The notes under the pieces: model-generated
Database searches by the model: none
Told to the model about the DNA's origin: nothing
What the model saw: the letters and a program-made list of their open reading frames with translations, nothing else
Shown here: positions 55,346-64,000 of the stretch, in pieces
How the letters are laid out: every line of letters starts with the position of its first letter
Numbering within the stretch: position 1 is the first letter of the stretch
NCBI GenBank assembly: GCA_963669435.1
Contig: OY770025.1
Span: forward strand, 1,054,001-1,118,000
Length of the DNA: 64,000 nt
Source: CALJFL01 sp963669435
GTDB taxonomy: Bacteria; Pseudomonadota; Gammaproteobacteria; Pseudomonadales; Halieaceae
Reading direction: 5' to 3'
Made by a program: the position numbers and the translations under genes

Positions 55346-56323
55346 CTAGTTGGTGAGAATCACCTTGCCTCTCGCCTTGCGTTCGACCATCAGGGTAAAG
55401 GCTTTTTCGTAGTCCGCCATCGGCATGGTATCGGTCACCAGCGGTTTTAACTTGCCTTCGGCAAAGTAAGCCCACAGATCCTTGATGTTCTGGGCATGTA
55501 CTTCCGGCTCTTCGCCGGTAAACCGTCCCCAGAAAACACCCACCAGGGAGCAACCCTTCAACAGTGTCAGGTTGAGGGGAATCTTGGGAATCGGTCCACT
55601 GGCAAAGCCAATAACCAGGTAGCGCCCATTCCAACCCATGCCCCGAATGGCGGGCTCGGCGAAATCGCCACCTACGGGGTCGTAGACCACGTCCACGCCC
55701 TTGCCACCGGTTAATTCCTTGATCGCATCCTTGAGGGAAGTATCGCTGTAGTTGATCACCTCATCGGCACCCAGCTCTTTACACAGGGCCAGTTTCTCAT
55801 CGCTACTGGCCGCGGCAATCACCCTGGCACCCATGAGTTTGCCCAGTTCAATCGCGGTTACGCCCACACCACCAGCGGCCCCCAGTACCAGCAGGGTTTC
55901 GCCGGGCTGCAGGTTGGCGCGCTGCTTGAGCGCATGGTACGAGGTGAAATAGGTCACCCCTACACCGGCTGCCTGCTCATAGCTGAGACCCTCGGGCATG
56001 GGCAGTGCCGCCAGCTCGTGGATCGCCACTTGCTCGGTGAAGGCACCGAACCCGTTCATCGCGACCACCTTGTCTCCCACCTTGTAACGCTCAACCTTGT
56101 CGCCCACGGCAATCACGTCGCCGGCAAATTCACCGCCCGCGACAAAGGGCATATCCGGTTGCATCTGGTACTTGCCCTGAATCATCAACACGTCGGGGAA
56201 GTTCAACCCGGCTGCCCTCACCTGCACCAGCACGTCGTGCTCGCCAGGAGTCGGTTCAGGCCAATCTTCGACCAGCTCCAATTTGTCAGCCATTCCGTGT
56301 TCTTTACATACCACTGCTTTCAT
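55346..56323 (-). CDS. NADPH:quinone oxidoreductase-family (zinc-free MDR) enzyme
   Basis: 325 residues from ATG 56323; eight upstream codons (MHKGAEQK) are also in frame. GroES-like N-terminal domain, then the nucleotide-binding loop GAAGGVGVTAIELGKLMGAR, with no zinc-binding cysteine cluster, as in quinone reductase/QOR-type MDRs. It could reduce enones or act on acyl-CoA intermediates. First gene of a leftward three-gene group. Confidence 0.88.
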   Translation of the reverse strand: MKAVVCKEHGMADKLELVEDWPEPTPGEHDVLVQVRAAGLNFPDVLMIQGKYQMQPDMPFVAGGEFAGDVIAVGDKVERYKVGDKVVAMNGFGAFTEQVAIHELAALPMPEGLSYEQAAGVGVTYFTSYHALKQRANLQPGETLLVLGAAGGVGVTAIELGKLMGARVIAAASSDEKLALCKELGADEVINYSDTSLKDAIKELTGGKGVDVVYDPVGGDFAEPAIRGMGWNGRYLVIGFASGPIPKIPLNLTLLKGCSLVGVFWGRFTGEEPEVHAQNIKDLWAYFAEGKLKPLVTDTMPMADYEKAFTLMVERKARGKVILTN

Positions 56324-56365
56324 TTTCTGCTCCGCACCCTTGTGCAACTAGTTTCCAAATCCCCA

Positions 56366-56394
56366 AACAAGAACGGCGCCCGCAGGCGCCGTAG
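56366..56394 (-). terminator. Terminator after thiolase
   Basis: On the minus strand, ACGGCGCC-TGCG-GGCGCCGT (56373-56392) is followed by TCTTGTTT. It separates the MaoC-SDR-thiolase group from the quinone oxidoreductase group. Confidence 0.75.
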
Positions 56395-56410
56395 TGTTAT
56401 AGCTCAGACC

Positions 56411-57589
56411 TTACGCAACCTCAAACAATCCTGCCGCGCCCATGCCGCCGCCGACGCACATGGTGACCACCACGTACTTGACCCCGCGACGCTTGCCTTC
56501 AATCAGCGCGTGACCCACCATGCGCGAGCCACTCATGCCGTAGGGGTGGCCAATGGAGATCGCGCCACCGTTAACATTGAGTTTGTCGTTGTCGATGCCA
56601 AGGGTGTCGCGGCAGTACAACACCTGCACCGCAAAGGCTTCATTAAGCTCCCACAGGCCAATATCATCAACTGACAGGCCGTGCTGCTTGAGCAACTTGG
56701 GTACAGCAAAGACCGGGCCAATGCCCATTTCGTCGGGTGCGCAACCTGCCACAGCGATGCCGCGGTAGATGCCAAGCGGCTCCAGGCCTTCCTGCTCGGC
56801 AACCTTGGAGTCCATAACCACCTGGGCTGACGACCCATCAGACAGCTGGGATGCATTACCGGCAGTAATGGTACCGCCTTCAATGACCGTCTTAAGATTG
56901 GCAAGACCTTCTGCCGTCGTTGCACGCACGCCTTCGTCGGCTGATACCGTCGCTTCGGCCTCGGACGCCTCACCGGTTTCCTTGTCCCACACAGTACGCA
57001 TGCAGGTAACCGGTACCAGTTCGTCATCGTACTTGCCTGCCTCATAGGCTGCGGCGGTACGCTGCTGGGATTGCAGGCCGTACTCGTCCATCGCGTCGCG
57101 GGAGATATTGTAGCGATCAGCTACCACCTCGGCAGTTTGCAGCATAGGCATGAAAATGTTCGGTTCGATGGCCAGCAGCTCGTCGTCCACCATGCGATGC
57201 ACATTCATGTGCTCGTTTTGTACCAGCGAAATGGAGTCCAGGCCGCCACCAACCACGCAATCCATGCCGTCGTTCAGTACCTGCTTGGCCGCTGTAGCTA
57301 CCGCCATCAGGCCAGAGGAACACTGGCGATCCAGGGTCATTCCGGCCACGGTATTGGGCAGGCCCGCGCGCAGGCCGATCTGGCGCGCAATGTTGGAGCC
57401 CGTGGCGCCCTGCTGCAGTGCGGCTCCCATAATCACATCGTCTACCCGGGCAGGGTCAATGCCGGCCCGCTTGACCGCCTCCGCCACCGACGCGGCACCC
57501 AGGGAGGCACCCCCCAGGTTGTTGAACCCACCGCGGTAAGCTTTGCCAATCGGTGTGCGAGCGGTGCTGACAATAACTGCTTCTTTCAT
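56411..57589 (-). CDS. Acetyl-CoA C-acyltransferase (thiolase)
   Basis: 392 residues, thiolase II-type: active-site Cys90 in LDRQCSSGLMAVA, the His in GHPYGMSGSRMVGHAL, and the C-terminal Cys in MCVGGGMGAAGLFE. Cleaves 3-ketoacyl-CoA in beta-oxidation. It lies after the SDR and MaoC genes, giving hydratase, dehydrogenase and thiolase together. Confidence 0.93.
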   Translation of the reverse strand: MKEAVIVSTARTPIGKAYRGGFNNLGGASLGAASVAEAVKRAGIDPARVDDVIMGAALQQGATGSNIARQIGLRAGLPNTVAGMTLDRQCSSGLMAVATAAKQVLNDGMDCVVGGGLDSISLVQNEHMNVHRMVDDELLAIEPNIFMPMLQTAEVVADRYNISRDAMDEYGLQSQQRTAAAYEAGKYDDELVPVTCMRTVWDKETGEASEAEATVSADEGVRATTAEGLANLKTVIEGGTITAGNASQLSDGSSAQVVMDSKVAEQEGLEPLGIYRGIAVAGCAPDEMGIGPVFAVPKLLKQHGLSVDDIGLWELNEAFAVQVLYCRDTLGIDNDKLNVNGGAISIGHPYGMSGSRMVGHALIEGKRRGVKYVVVTMCVGGGMGAAGLFEVA

Positions 57590-57636
57590 CTCGTTTCTCC
57601 TTAAAACGCGACCCCGAACCGGGCGCGTAGTATTGG

Positions 57637-58557
57637 TTAATCCAGTGAAATGCCCAGGCCTTCAGCGGCCTTGACGATACACTTCATTGTTTGTTCGCCC
57701 CCGACCTGCGGCGCTTTTTCGCCTTCGGACGAGCTGATCTGATCCCAGGCCGCCGCAATACCCTCAGGAGTCTGATTCTCCGGCGACAACCAGGCGCCCT
57801 CGGTTTCAACCAGTTTGGTCACCGCGAAAACGCCTGCGCCAGCACCCAGGATGGTGCGATTAGGAGCGTCCTCGCTCACCAGGTAAAGGACTGCAGGCGT
57901 CACCGATTCCGGTGTCAGCATATCGAATGCCTTTTCCGGGATCAGGCCCTCAGTCATCCGCGTGCCGGCCGCCGGAGCGAGTGCATTGACCAGAATGTTG
58001 TACTTGCTGCCTTCCAGCACCAGGGTGTTCATGAAGCCGATCACGCCCATTTTGGCCGCGCCGTAGTTACTCTGGCCGAAGTTGCCGTAAAGGCCAGACG
58101 ATGACGTGGTCACCACAATCCGTCCGTAGGCCTGCTCACGCATGATGTCCCAGCAGGCCTTGGTGCAATTGACCGTGCCCATCAGGTGTACATCCAGCAC
58201 CAGTTGAAAGTCGTCCAGGCCGCCCTTGGCGAAACTCTTGTCACGCAGGATGCCCGCATTGTTCACCAGGATGTCGATTCGACCCCAGGTATCCATGGTC
58301 TGTTTTACCATGGCTTCTACTTCATCGTACTTGGCGACATTGGCGCCGTTGGCGATGGCTTCACCGCCCAGCGCCTCAATCTCTGCAACCACAGACCGGG
58401 CGGCTTCACTGGACCCGCCAGTACCGTCCTTCGCACCACCTAAGTCATTGACGACAACCTTGGCGCCCCGCTTGGCCAGTTCGATCGCGTGACTGCGGCC
58501 AAGGCCCTGTCCCGCACCAGTGACAATGGCGACTTTGCCATCATAGCGAATACTCAT
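57637..58557 (-). CDS. SDR, multifunctional-enzyme-2-like 3-hydroxyacyl-CoA dehydrogenase
   Basis: 306 residues. Cofactor loop GAGQGLGRSHAIELAKRGAK, then VVNDLGGAKDGTGGSSEAA, which is characteristic of the dehydrogenase part of peroxisomal MFE-2/17-beta-HSD4 and its bacterial relatives; catalytic Tyr-x3-Lys in SNYGAAKMG. In such pathways it oxidises (3R)-hydroxyacyl-CoA. Its MaoC neighbour would supply the matching (R)-specific hydratase. Confidence 0.88.
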   Translation of the reverse strand: MSIRYDGKVAIVTGAGQGLGRSHAIELAKRGAKVVVNDLGGAKDGTGGSSEAARSVVAEIEALGGEAIANGANVAKYDEVEAMVKQTMDTWGRIDILVNNAGILRDKSFAKGGLDDFQLVLDVHLMGTVNCTKACWDIMREQAYGRIVVTTSSSGLYGNFGQSNYGAAKMGVIGFMNTLVLEGSKYNILVNALAPAAGTRMTEGLIPEKAFDMLTPESVTPAVLYLVSEDAPNRTILGAGAGVFAVTKLVETEGAWLSPENQTPEGIAAAWDQISSSEGEKAPQVGGEQTMKCIVKAAEGLGISLD

Positions 58558-58597
58558 GTACCTAAACTCCGTATAGTTGTGTGTTCAGCGCGCCCTA

Positions 58598-59062
58598 TCA
58601 GGCACAGATCATCATGCCCAGCCATTCGGCAACCAGGGCGGGAGTTTCCTCCCCCTCTATCTCGACAGAGACTCCCTGCTTGATCAAAAAGCGGTTCTCG
58701 TCCTTGCGGTCGACCGACAATACTTCGACGTGCGCACGAACACGCTTACCGGCCGCCACTGGAGCCAGGAAGCGCACCTTGTCGAAGCCATAGTTCAGTC
58801 CCATCACCACGCCTTCGGGTACCGCACCATTTCCCTCCACCATCTTGGACAGCAGTGACAAGGTCAGGAAGCCGTGCGCCACGGTGCCACCGAACGGGGT
58901 CTTGGCGGCGGCTTCCAGGTCGACGTGGATAAACTGGTGATCTTCGGTGCAATCGGCAAAGGTGTTTATACGTTCCTGGGTAACTTCAATCCAGTCACTG
59001 GGTTCATACTTGGTGCCCACGATACTGGCCATATCGTCTTTGGCAATGAATTGAACGGCCAT
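58598..59062 (-). CDS. MaoC-family (R)-specific enoyl-CoA hydratase
   Basis: 154 residues from ATG 59062; a longer frame up to 59143 has no ribosome site nearer the start. Hot-dog hydratase-2 motif DHQFIHVDLEAAAKTPFGG followed by TVAHGFLTLSLLSKM. Family members hydrate 2-enoyl-CoA to (3R)-hydroxyacyl-CoA. First gene of the group MaoC-SDR-thiolase. Its promoter region carries two palindromes. Confidence 0.9.
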   Translation of the reverse strand: MAVQFIAKDDMASIVGTKYEPSDWIEVTQERINTFADCTEDHQFIHVDLEAAAKTPFGGTVAHGFLTLSLLSKMVEGNGAVPEGVVMGLNYGFDKVRFLAPVAAGKRVRAHVEVLSVDRKDENRFLIKQGVSVEIEGEETPALVAEWLGMMICA

Positions 59063-59213
59063 TTGCAACTCCTTCTTGGGTAGTGGATGACACTGGCGCA
59101 AGTACCTGAATACGGGCGCCAATATCTCGGGCTGAGGCGGCAACGGGGTGCCTTTCAGCTGTTTTGGGTAAGGTGGATTTCGGGCGCAGCCGCCCCAAAA
59201 AATGCGGATTTGA

Positions 59214-59226
59214 ACATACAGTATGT
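59214..59226. promoter_or_regulatory. Palindrome ACATAC-A-GTATGT, probable operator
   Basis: A perfect 6-1-6 inverted repeat in the divergent gap between the MaoC and Rieske genes. On the minus strand it overlaps a possible -10 (TATGTT), with TTGAAT 17 bp upstream, so a bound repressor would block the MaoC operon. The size is typical of TetR-family half-sites. Confidence 0.6.
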
Positions 59227-59251
59227 ATTTATTGCATTCAAGTATTTTTTA

Positions 59252-59268
59252 AGCAGCTGGCAGCTGCT
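59252..59268. promoter_or_regulatory. Palindrome AGCAGCTG-G-CAGCTGCT
   Basis: A perfect 8-1-8 inverted repeat, 26-42 bp upstream of the Rieske gene start. It could be a regulator site for the Rieske gene or for both divergent genes. The binding protein is unknown. Confidence 0.6.
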
Positions 59269-59293
59269 AATCTGTATACAACGGTAGCCAGCT

Positions 59294-60457
59294 ATGGTGA
59301 TCACGATGGCAGCAATGCACCCTGAACCCGTCTCTCTGGTACAGGCCCTGGCCGATCGAATGTCCGGGGTTCGCGACGGTCCACCGGCGCTCGGCGCACG
59401 CATTTCCACAGAGGTTTACACCAGCCCCGAGCGTTTTGACAACGAACTGAACAAGGTTTTCCGGCGCTTCCCTCTCATCATTGGCCACGAGTCGCAGATT
59501 GCCAATCCCGGAGATGCATTGACCTACGATTGGTTGGGCCTGCCGATGATCACCATCCGCGACAAGTCAGGTGAAATCGGCACCTTCCTGAATGTATGCC
59601 GCCATCGCGGCATGCGCCTGCAACAAGACGAGGGGTGCAGCAACATCAGGTCCCTGGTTTGCCCCTATCACCAGTGGACCTACGGATTGGATGGAAGCCT
59701 GCGCAACATCCCCCTGCAGGAGAGTTTCACCGATACAGAGAAAGCAGCCAATGGGCTGGTTGCGCTACCGACAGAGGTTCGCCACGGCCTGATATGGGCC
59801 CAGGCAACACCGGGTGAAAACATGCACCTCGACGATCACCTCGCCGGTCTCGGCGACGACCTCGATACCTTTGGACTTGCGAATTACCGGTTCTGCGCGC
59901 GCAGCATCAAACGCGTGAAGTGCAATTGGAAGCTGGTCCAGGACGCGTTCCTCGATGGCTACCACGTGGTGCGCCTGCACAAGGACACCGTGGGGCCATT
60001 TTTCCCGGACGCCGTGGCCGAATCGGACCATATCGGGCGTCACATCCGCTCGGCCGTCGCGCGCAACGAGATCAGCGAAGCCGTGGGTCTGCCGCGTGAG
60101 TCCCTGGACCTGCGGCACCATGCCACCTTTTCCTACACCCTGTTTCCCAACGTCGTGCTGGTGCTACACCCGGAGTACACCAGCATTATCAGCCTGTTTC
60201 CGCAAAGCGCCGACGAAACCTTGTTCGTCCACAGTATGCTGACACCCGGTGATCCGGAATCAGAGGAACAACGCGCGCACTTCCAGCGCTCATTCGAACT
60301 CATCGACAAGGGTGTGTTCGAAGCAGAAGATTTGTTTGTATCAGAGGGGGCTCAGCGAGGCATGCGCAGCGGCGCCAACACATCACTGCTATTTGGAGCC
60401 TATGAAAGAACAGCGGTGGAGTTTCATCAGATACTGGACGCTGTGCTGGAGGATTAG
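59294..60457 (+). CDS. Rieske non-heme iron oxygenase, alpha subunit
   Basis: 387 residues. The Rieske centre has ligands Cys102 and His104 (CRHRG) and Cys123 and His126 (CPYHQW). The mononuclear iron site lies in DGYHVVRLH with His224 and His229. Such enzymes hydroxylate or demethylate rings, quaternary amines or other compounds. No ferredoxin, reductase or beta subunit is in the window. The substrate cannot be told. It is divergent from the beta-oxidation operon and may start the pathway. Confidence 0.88.
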   Translation: MVITMAAMHPEPVSLVQALADRMSGVRDGPPALGARISTEVYTSPERFDNELNKVFRRFPLIIGHESQIANPGDALTYDWLGLPMITIRDKSGEIGTFLNVCRHRGMRLQQDEGCSNIRSLVCPYHQWTYGLDGSLRNIPLQESFTDTEKAANGLVALPTEVRHGLIWAQATPGENMHLDDHLAGLGDDLDTFGLANYRFCARSIKRVKCNWKLVQDAFLDGYHVVRLHKDTVGPFFPDAVAESDHIGRHIRSAVARNEISEAVGLPRESLDLRHHATFSYTLFPNVVLVLHPEYTSIISLFPQSADETLFVHSMLTPGDPESEEQRAHFQRSFELIDKGVFEAEDLFVSEGAQRGMRSGANTSLLFGAYERTAVEFHQILDAVLED

Positions 60458-60511
60458 CATCTCCGGACTGATCGCCTTACAGACGATCAGCCCGGGGAAA
60501 GGGCACTGTTA

Positions 60512-61762
60512 TCAACCGTCGCGGAACGTCGCGTTCACACCACTCTCACTGGTATAGCGCTTCAGTTCATTGCGCCCTACCACCATGCGATGCACCTCAT
60601 CGGGGCCATCGGCAAGACGCAAGGTGCGCTGCCCCATGTACATGGCCGCTAGCGGTGTATCCTGGGAGATGCCCAGGGCACCGTACATCTGAATAGCCTG
60701 GTCAATAATGCGGATGGTGACGTTGGGGACGGCCGTCTTGATCATTGAGATCCATACCCGTGCTTCCTTGGCGTCGACATTATCCATCATCCAGGCCGTT
60801 TTCAGAGTTAGCAGGCGCGCCTGCTCAATATCCATACGGGCATTAGCGATGATGTCCACATTACCACCGAGTTTAGCCAGCGGCTTGCCAAAGGCGGTAC
60901 GCGAAACAGCACGCTCACACAACAGCTGCAACGCTCGCTCCGCTGCACCGATTGCTCGCATGCAGTGGTGAATACGGCCGGGGCCAAGGCGACCCTGGGA
61001 TATTTCAAAACCGCGACCAGGGCCGAGGATCACGTTGTCCTTGGGAACGCGCACGTTAGTAAAGCGCTGGTGCATGTGGCCGTGGGGTGCGTCGTCCATC
61101 CCGAAAACGTGCATGGGCCGGATATTTTCGAAGCCTTCCGCATCGGTGGGCACCAGTATCTGCGACTGCTGCTTGTGCTTGGGCGCGTCGGGGTCGGTCT
61201 TCACCATGACGATCATGATCTTACAGCGCGCATCTCCGGCACCTGAGATGTAGTGCTTTTCGCCGTTGATGACCCACTCATCGCCATCCAGCACCGCTTG
61301 CGTGCAAACATTGGTGGCGTCAGACGAGGCCACGCCAGGTTCGGTCATGGCGAAGGCGGAACGGATCTCGCCGGCCAGCAGGGGCTCCAGCCACTGCTTT
61401 TTCTGCGCCTCGCTGCCGTATTTGTGCAGCACTTCCATATTTCCGGTATCGGGCGCCGCGCAGTTGAACGCTTCGGCGGCCAGGTGGGAACGGCCCATCT
61501 CTTCGGCCAGGTACGCATACTCCACCGTATTGAGGCCGGAACCGCTTTCGCCGTCGGTGAGGAAAAAATTCCACAGGCCGGCGGCCTTGGCCTTGTCTTT
61601 CAAACTGCCAATAATCTCTTGCTGGCGCTCATTCAGGGACCAGCGGTCACCCACCCCTACCTGCTCGTAGTATTCTTCCTCAACCGGTTTAATGTTGTCG
61701 GTGATAAAGTTTTTTACCGCTTCCAACGTGGGTGCCACATTGGCGCTTATTCCCAGATCCAT
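60512..61762 (-). CDS. Acyl-CoA dehydrogenase (ACAD10/11-like)
   Basis: 416-residue flavoprotein with the usual order: N-terminal helices, a beta domain (FAMTEPGVASSDATNV and WVINGEKHYISGAGD), and C-terminal helices. The FAD/dimer region RTAFGKPLAKLGG and the catalytic loop near QAIQMYGALGISQDTPLA are present. It most resembles the ACAD10/11 group, which acts on long or hydroxylated acyl chains. Converts acyl-CoA to enoyl-CoA. Confidence 0.88.
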   Translation of the reverse strand: MDLGISANVAPTLEAVKNFITDNIKPVEEEYYEQVGVGDRWSLNERQQEIIGSLKDKAKAAGLWNFFLTDGESGSGLNTVEYAYLAEEMGRSHLAAEAFNCAAPDTGNMEVLHKYGSEAQKKQWLEPLLAGEIRSAFAMTEPGVASSDATNVCTQAVLDGDEWVINGEKHYISGAGDARCKIMIVMVKTDPDAPKHKQQSQILVPTDAEGFENIRPMHVFGMDDAPHGHMHQRFTNVRVPKDNVILGPGRGFEISQGRLGPGRIHHCMRAIGAAERALQLLCERAVSRTAFGKPLAKLGGNVDIIANARMDIEQARLLTLKTAWMMDNVDAKEARVWISMIKTAVPNVTIRIIDQAIQMYGALGISQDTPLAAMYMGQRTLRLADGPDEVHRMVVGRNELKRYTSESGVNATFRDG

Positions 61763-61853
61763 GCTTTCTCCTTTTACCTTAACTGTCAGTAACTTGATTC
61801 CGTACTACTTGCTCGAATTACGATGCATCTTGCTGTTATGACCCATTCTGCCC

Positions 61854-63563
61854 TTAGGACACGCCTTGCAACTGCTCCGCATAATCGGCTTTTAACTGCC
61901 GTTTAAAAATTTTCCCTGAGGCGATACGCGGTAGCTGTTCGTCCCGCACCCAGATGTGTGCCGGTATCTTGAATGCTGCCAGGTGATCGGCCAGGTAGGC
62001 CTGTAAAGCCGCAGCATCCAGTGACGCACCGTCTTTAAGTACCACGGCTGCCCCCACTGATTCACCCAGTCGCTCATCGGGTAAACCGAATACTGCTGCC
62101 TCAAAAACGTCCGGGTGGCTGTAGATTGCCGCCTCCACCTCGACACAGCTGATGTTCTCGCCCCCGCGGATAATAATCTCCTTGATGCGGTCAACGATAT
62201 AGATAAAACCCTCTTCATCCATATAGCCAACGTCACCGGTATGAAACCAGCCATCTACAAACGCCTCTGCCGTGGCCTCGGGCTTGTTCCAGTAGCCCAA
62301 CACATTGGCCGGTGACTTGATACACACTTCACCACGTTCGCCGGTGGGCACGGGTTGACCATTGCCATCAATGATTCTGAAATCGGTTACCGCAGGCACG
62401 GCTCGCCCGGTACTGTGCGGGTTGGCCACGTAGAATGCGCCGCTGTTCACCGCGCCAATCGCGTTGGTCTCGGTCAATCCGTAGCCAATACCCGGTGCGG
62501 ACTTCTTGAACGTGCCGGCCAGTTTATCCACCTGGTCAGGGGGCCTCGCAGCGCCACCGGAAAACACCTCCGCGAGGGACGAAACATCGCGGTCCGTACT
62601 GGCCGCTGCCGCTTGTAATTCAGCCGACATGGTAGGCACACCGGTGAACCAGGTAACTTTTTCCTGCTCGATCAGGCGCAACGCCTCCTGCGCATCCCAC
62701 TTGTGCATGATGATGAGCTTGCGGCCGATAATGATTGAGAGCAGGAAGGCGGAATGGCTGGCGGTCACGTGAAACAACGGAACCGTCAGCAGCCCAACCG
62801 GCGGCAACTTATTTCCTTTATCCGCGTCGGGCGGCTGGGTGGCCTTGGTCGCAAGCCCCATCACCATCCAGCTATATAGCGCGGAGAGCACGCCCCTGTG
62901 GGAAGCCAGCGCGCCCTTGGGATGCCCCGTAGTTCCAGAGGTGTACATTATGGTCACATAATCATCGGGCGCGACCTCGACCGCTGGCATGTCGGCGCCG
63001 GCAAATTCAGTCAGCAGCTTGGCCCAGGGCGTGACAGGTACGGCAAGGTCCGAACAATCGTCCAGGCCAATCAAAGAAAGTTGCAGCTTGTCAGTAATCG
63101 GCGCCAGGCGTTCCGCCCTTTGTCGGTCAACAAATGCAAGCTTGCTACCGCTATCGGCGAACCCGTAGTCGAGTTCATCGGTGGTCCACCATGCATTCAT
63201 AGGCACGGCCACTGCACCGACCGAAACACAGGCTATGAATGCCATCATCCACTGGGGGTAGTTACGGCTCAGTATGGCGATACGGTCGCCCTTCTTGACA
63301 CCATACTGATCGACTAATGCGGCGCCGATTTCAGCGGCATGCTGGTACGCCTGAGCAAAGGTGTAGCGCTCATCCTGGTAAACCAGGAACTCTTTGTCAC
63401 CCTGGCCGAGCATGATTTTGAAATACTCGCCAAGGTTGGCAGACATCTGGGCATAGTTGCGGTACTCAACGCCCTGAACGGTGACTGTGTCCAGCGCGAA
63501 CGGCTGACCGGGAGCGGTAAGAGCGGCGACCTGCTGGTCAAATGCTTGCAGTTCCGGGTTCAC
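61854..63563 (-). CDS. AMP-dependent acyl-CoA ligase
   Basis: 569-residue ANL-family enzyme. The P-loop is YTSGTTGHPKGALASHRGVL, with GYGLTETNAIGA, WFHTGDVGYMDEEGFIYIVDRIKEIIIRGGENI and the C-terminal Lys in SGKIFKRQL. Activates a carboxylic acid to its CoA thioester. The chain specificity is not decided. The position between two acyl-CoA dehydrogenases makes a role at the start of beta-oxidation likely. Confidence 0.9.
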   Translation of the reverse strand: MNPELQAFDQQVAALTAPGQPFALDTVTVQGVEYRNYAQMSANLGEYFKIMLGQGDKEFLVYQDERYTFAQAYQHAAEIGAALVDQYGVKKGDRIAILSRNYPQWMMAFIACVSVGAVAVPMNAWWTTDELDYGFADSGSKLAFVDRQRAERLAPITDKLQLSLIGLDDCSDLAVPVTPWAKLLTEFAGADMPAVEVAPDDYVTIMYTSGTTGHPKGALASHRGVLSALYSWMVMGLATKATQPPDADKGNKLPPVGLLTVPLFHVTASHSAFLLSIIIGRKLIIMHKWDAQEALRLIEQEKVTWFTGVPTMSAELQAAAASTDRDVSSLAEVFSGGAARPPDQVDKLAGTFKKSAPGIGYGLTETNAIGAVNSGAFYVANPHSTGRAVPAVTDFRIIDGNGQPVPTGERGEVCIKSPANVLGYWNKPEATAEAFVDGWFHTGDVGYMDEEGFIYIVDRIKEIIIRGGENISCVEVEAAIYSHPDVFEAAVFGLPDERLGESVGAAVVLKDGASLDAAALQAYLADHLAAFKIPAHIWVRDEQLPRIASGKIFKRQLKADYAEQLQGVS

Positions 63564-63584
63564 AGTGATTCTGACTCCTGCGGG

Positions 63585-64000
63585 CTAAAAGCCGTTGAGT
63601 AACGCGTAGCGATCCAGATGATAGTTGTAGTCGCCAAACGTGTGTTGGGCAACCCGCGCGCGTTTTATATAGAAGCCAATATCGAATTCGTCGGTCATCC
63701 CCACACCACCGTGCATCTGTATACCCTCGTTGGTGGCCCGCTGAGCGACTTCACAGAGCTTGGCTTTCGCCGCGCTGGCCAGCACCGGCAATTTGTCGCT
63801 ATCGGCATCTATCGCCTGCAGCGCTTGCAGGACAATGGATCGCGCCAACTCAAGTTCGGCGTACAGCTCGGCGGCCCGGTGTTGCAGTCCCTGGAAGGAC
63901 CCGATAACACGGCCAAACTGTTTGCGTTCGGTCAGGTAGGTAACAGTTTTCTCAAAGGCTGCGCTGGACAAACCCAACAATTCAGACGCGAGGCCAATGT
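63585..64000 (-). CDS. Acyl-CoA dehydrogenase, C-terminal part (runs off right edge)
   Basis: About 138 residues at the C-terminal end of an acyl-CoA dehydrogenase, beginning within IGLASELLGLSSAAFEKT and carrying the FAD-domain helices ERKQFGRVIGSFQGLQH and the segment MHGGVGMTDEFDIGFY. The start codon and N-terminal domains lie beyond base 64000. Stop at 63585; the ligase gene follows 21 bp later, so the two are co-transcribed. Confidence 0.9.
   Translation of the reverse strand, partial: IGLASELLGLSSAAFEKTVTYLTERKQFGRVIGSFQGLQHRAAELYAELELARSIVLQALQAIDADSDKLPVLASAAKAKLCEVAQRATNEGIQMHGGVGMTDEFDIGFYIKRARVAQHTFGDYNYHLDRYALLNGF

Overview
The window reads as a chromosomal segment of a marine gammaproteobacterium, most likely from or near the Halieaceae (OM60/NOR5) and Cellvibrionales. 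That placement is an inference from three things: Pseudomonas-like gene order in the cbrAB-pcnB, carAB-greA and nusA-infB regions, a methanotroph/marine-type PPi phosphofructokinase, and an exosortase-type repeat protein. The DNA is GC-rich and densely coding. GTG and TTG starts are common. I see no phage, transposase or CRISPR array. Both ends cut through genes (argG on the left, an acyl-CoA dehydrogenase on the right).

Layout. 1-7.4 kb: argG (partial), pyrC-rnt, then a leftward mpl / MMPL exporter / YeiW-like / Lon-domain operon. 7.6-13 kb: PPi-dependent phosphofructokinase next to inorganic pyrophosphatase, an M15 peptidase, sfsA, dksA and gluQ. 13.1-20.1 kb: a CbrX-CbrA-CbrB two-component locus, a 531-bp gap, then pcnB-folK. 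The gap holds a sigma-54 promoter followed by an RNA with repeated AAYAAYAA motifs, in the position and with the features of the Pseudomonas CrcZ RNA. This is the most interesting item in the window. 20.1-25.8 kb: a dNK-type kinase, panB and panC, with panB and panC separated by a 2.65-kb gene for a surface or secreted repeat protein that lies between two 31-bp direct repeats. 25.9-28.2 kb: acs and a long imperfect inverted repeat.

28.2-50.6 kb is a leftward housekeeping block: carA-carB-greA, rlmE-ftsH-folP-glmM, tpiA-secG-tRNA-Leu(GAG), and initiator tRNA-rimP-nusA-infB-rbfA-truB-rpsO-pnp. Two non-housekeeping genes sit between the two tRNAs. Each tRNA is followed downstream by a degenerate copy of its own 3' end and then a terminator. 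carA has a clear sigma-70 promoter and a leader with an intrinsic terminator, which suggests attenuation.

50.9-64 kb is an accessory catabolic region. It holds an SDR and a TetR regulator, an MFS transporter, a thioesterase, an Fe-type alcohol dehydrogenase, a quinone oxidoreductase-like enzyme, thiolase, a multifunctional-type SDR, a MaoC hydratase, a Rieske oxygenase, two acyl-CoA dehydrogenases and an acyl-CoA ligase. Together they could activate and beta-oxidise an acyl or ring-containing substrate. The CbrAB/CrcZ-like locus suggests that such catabolic genes may be under hierarchical carbon control.
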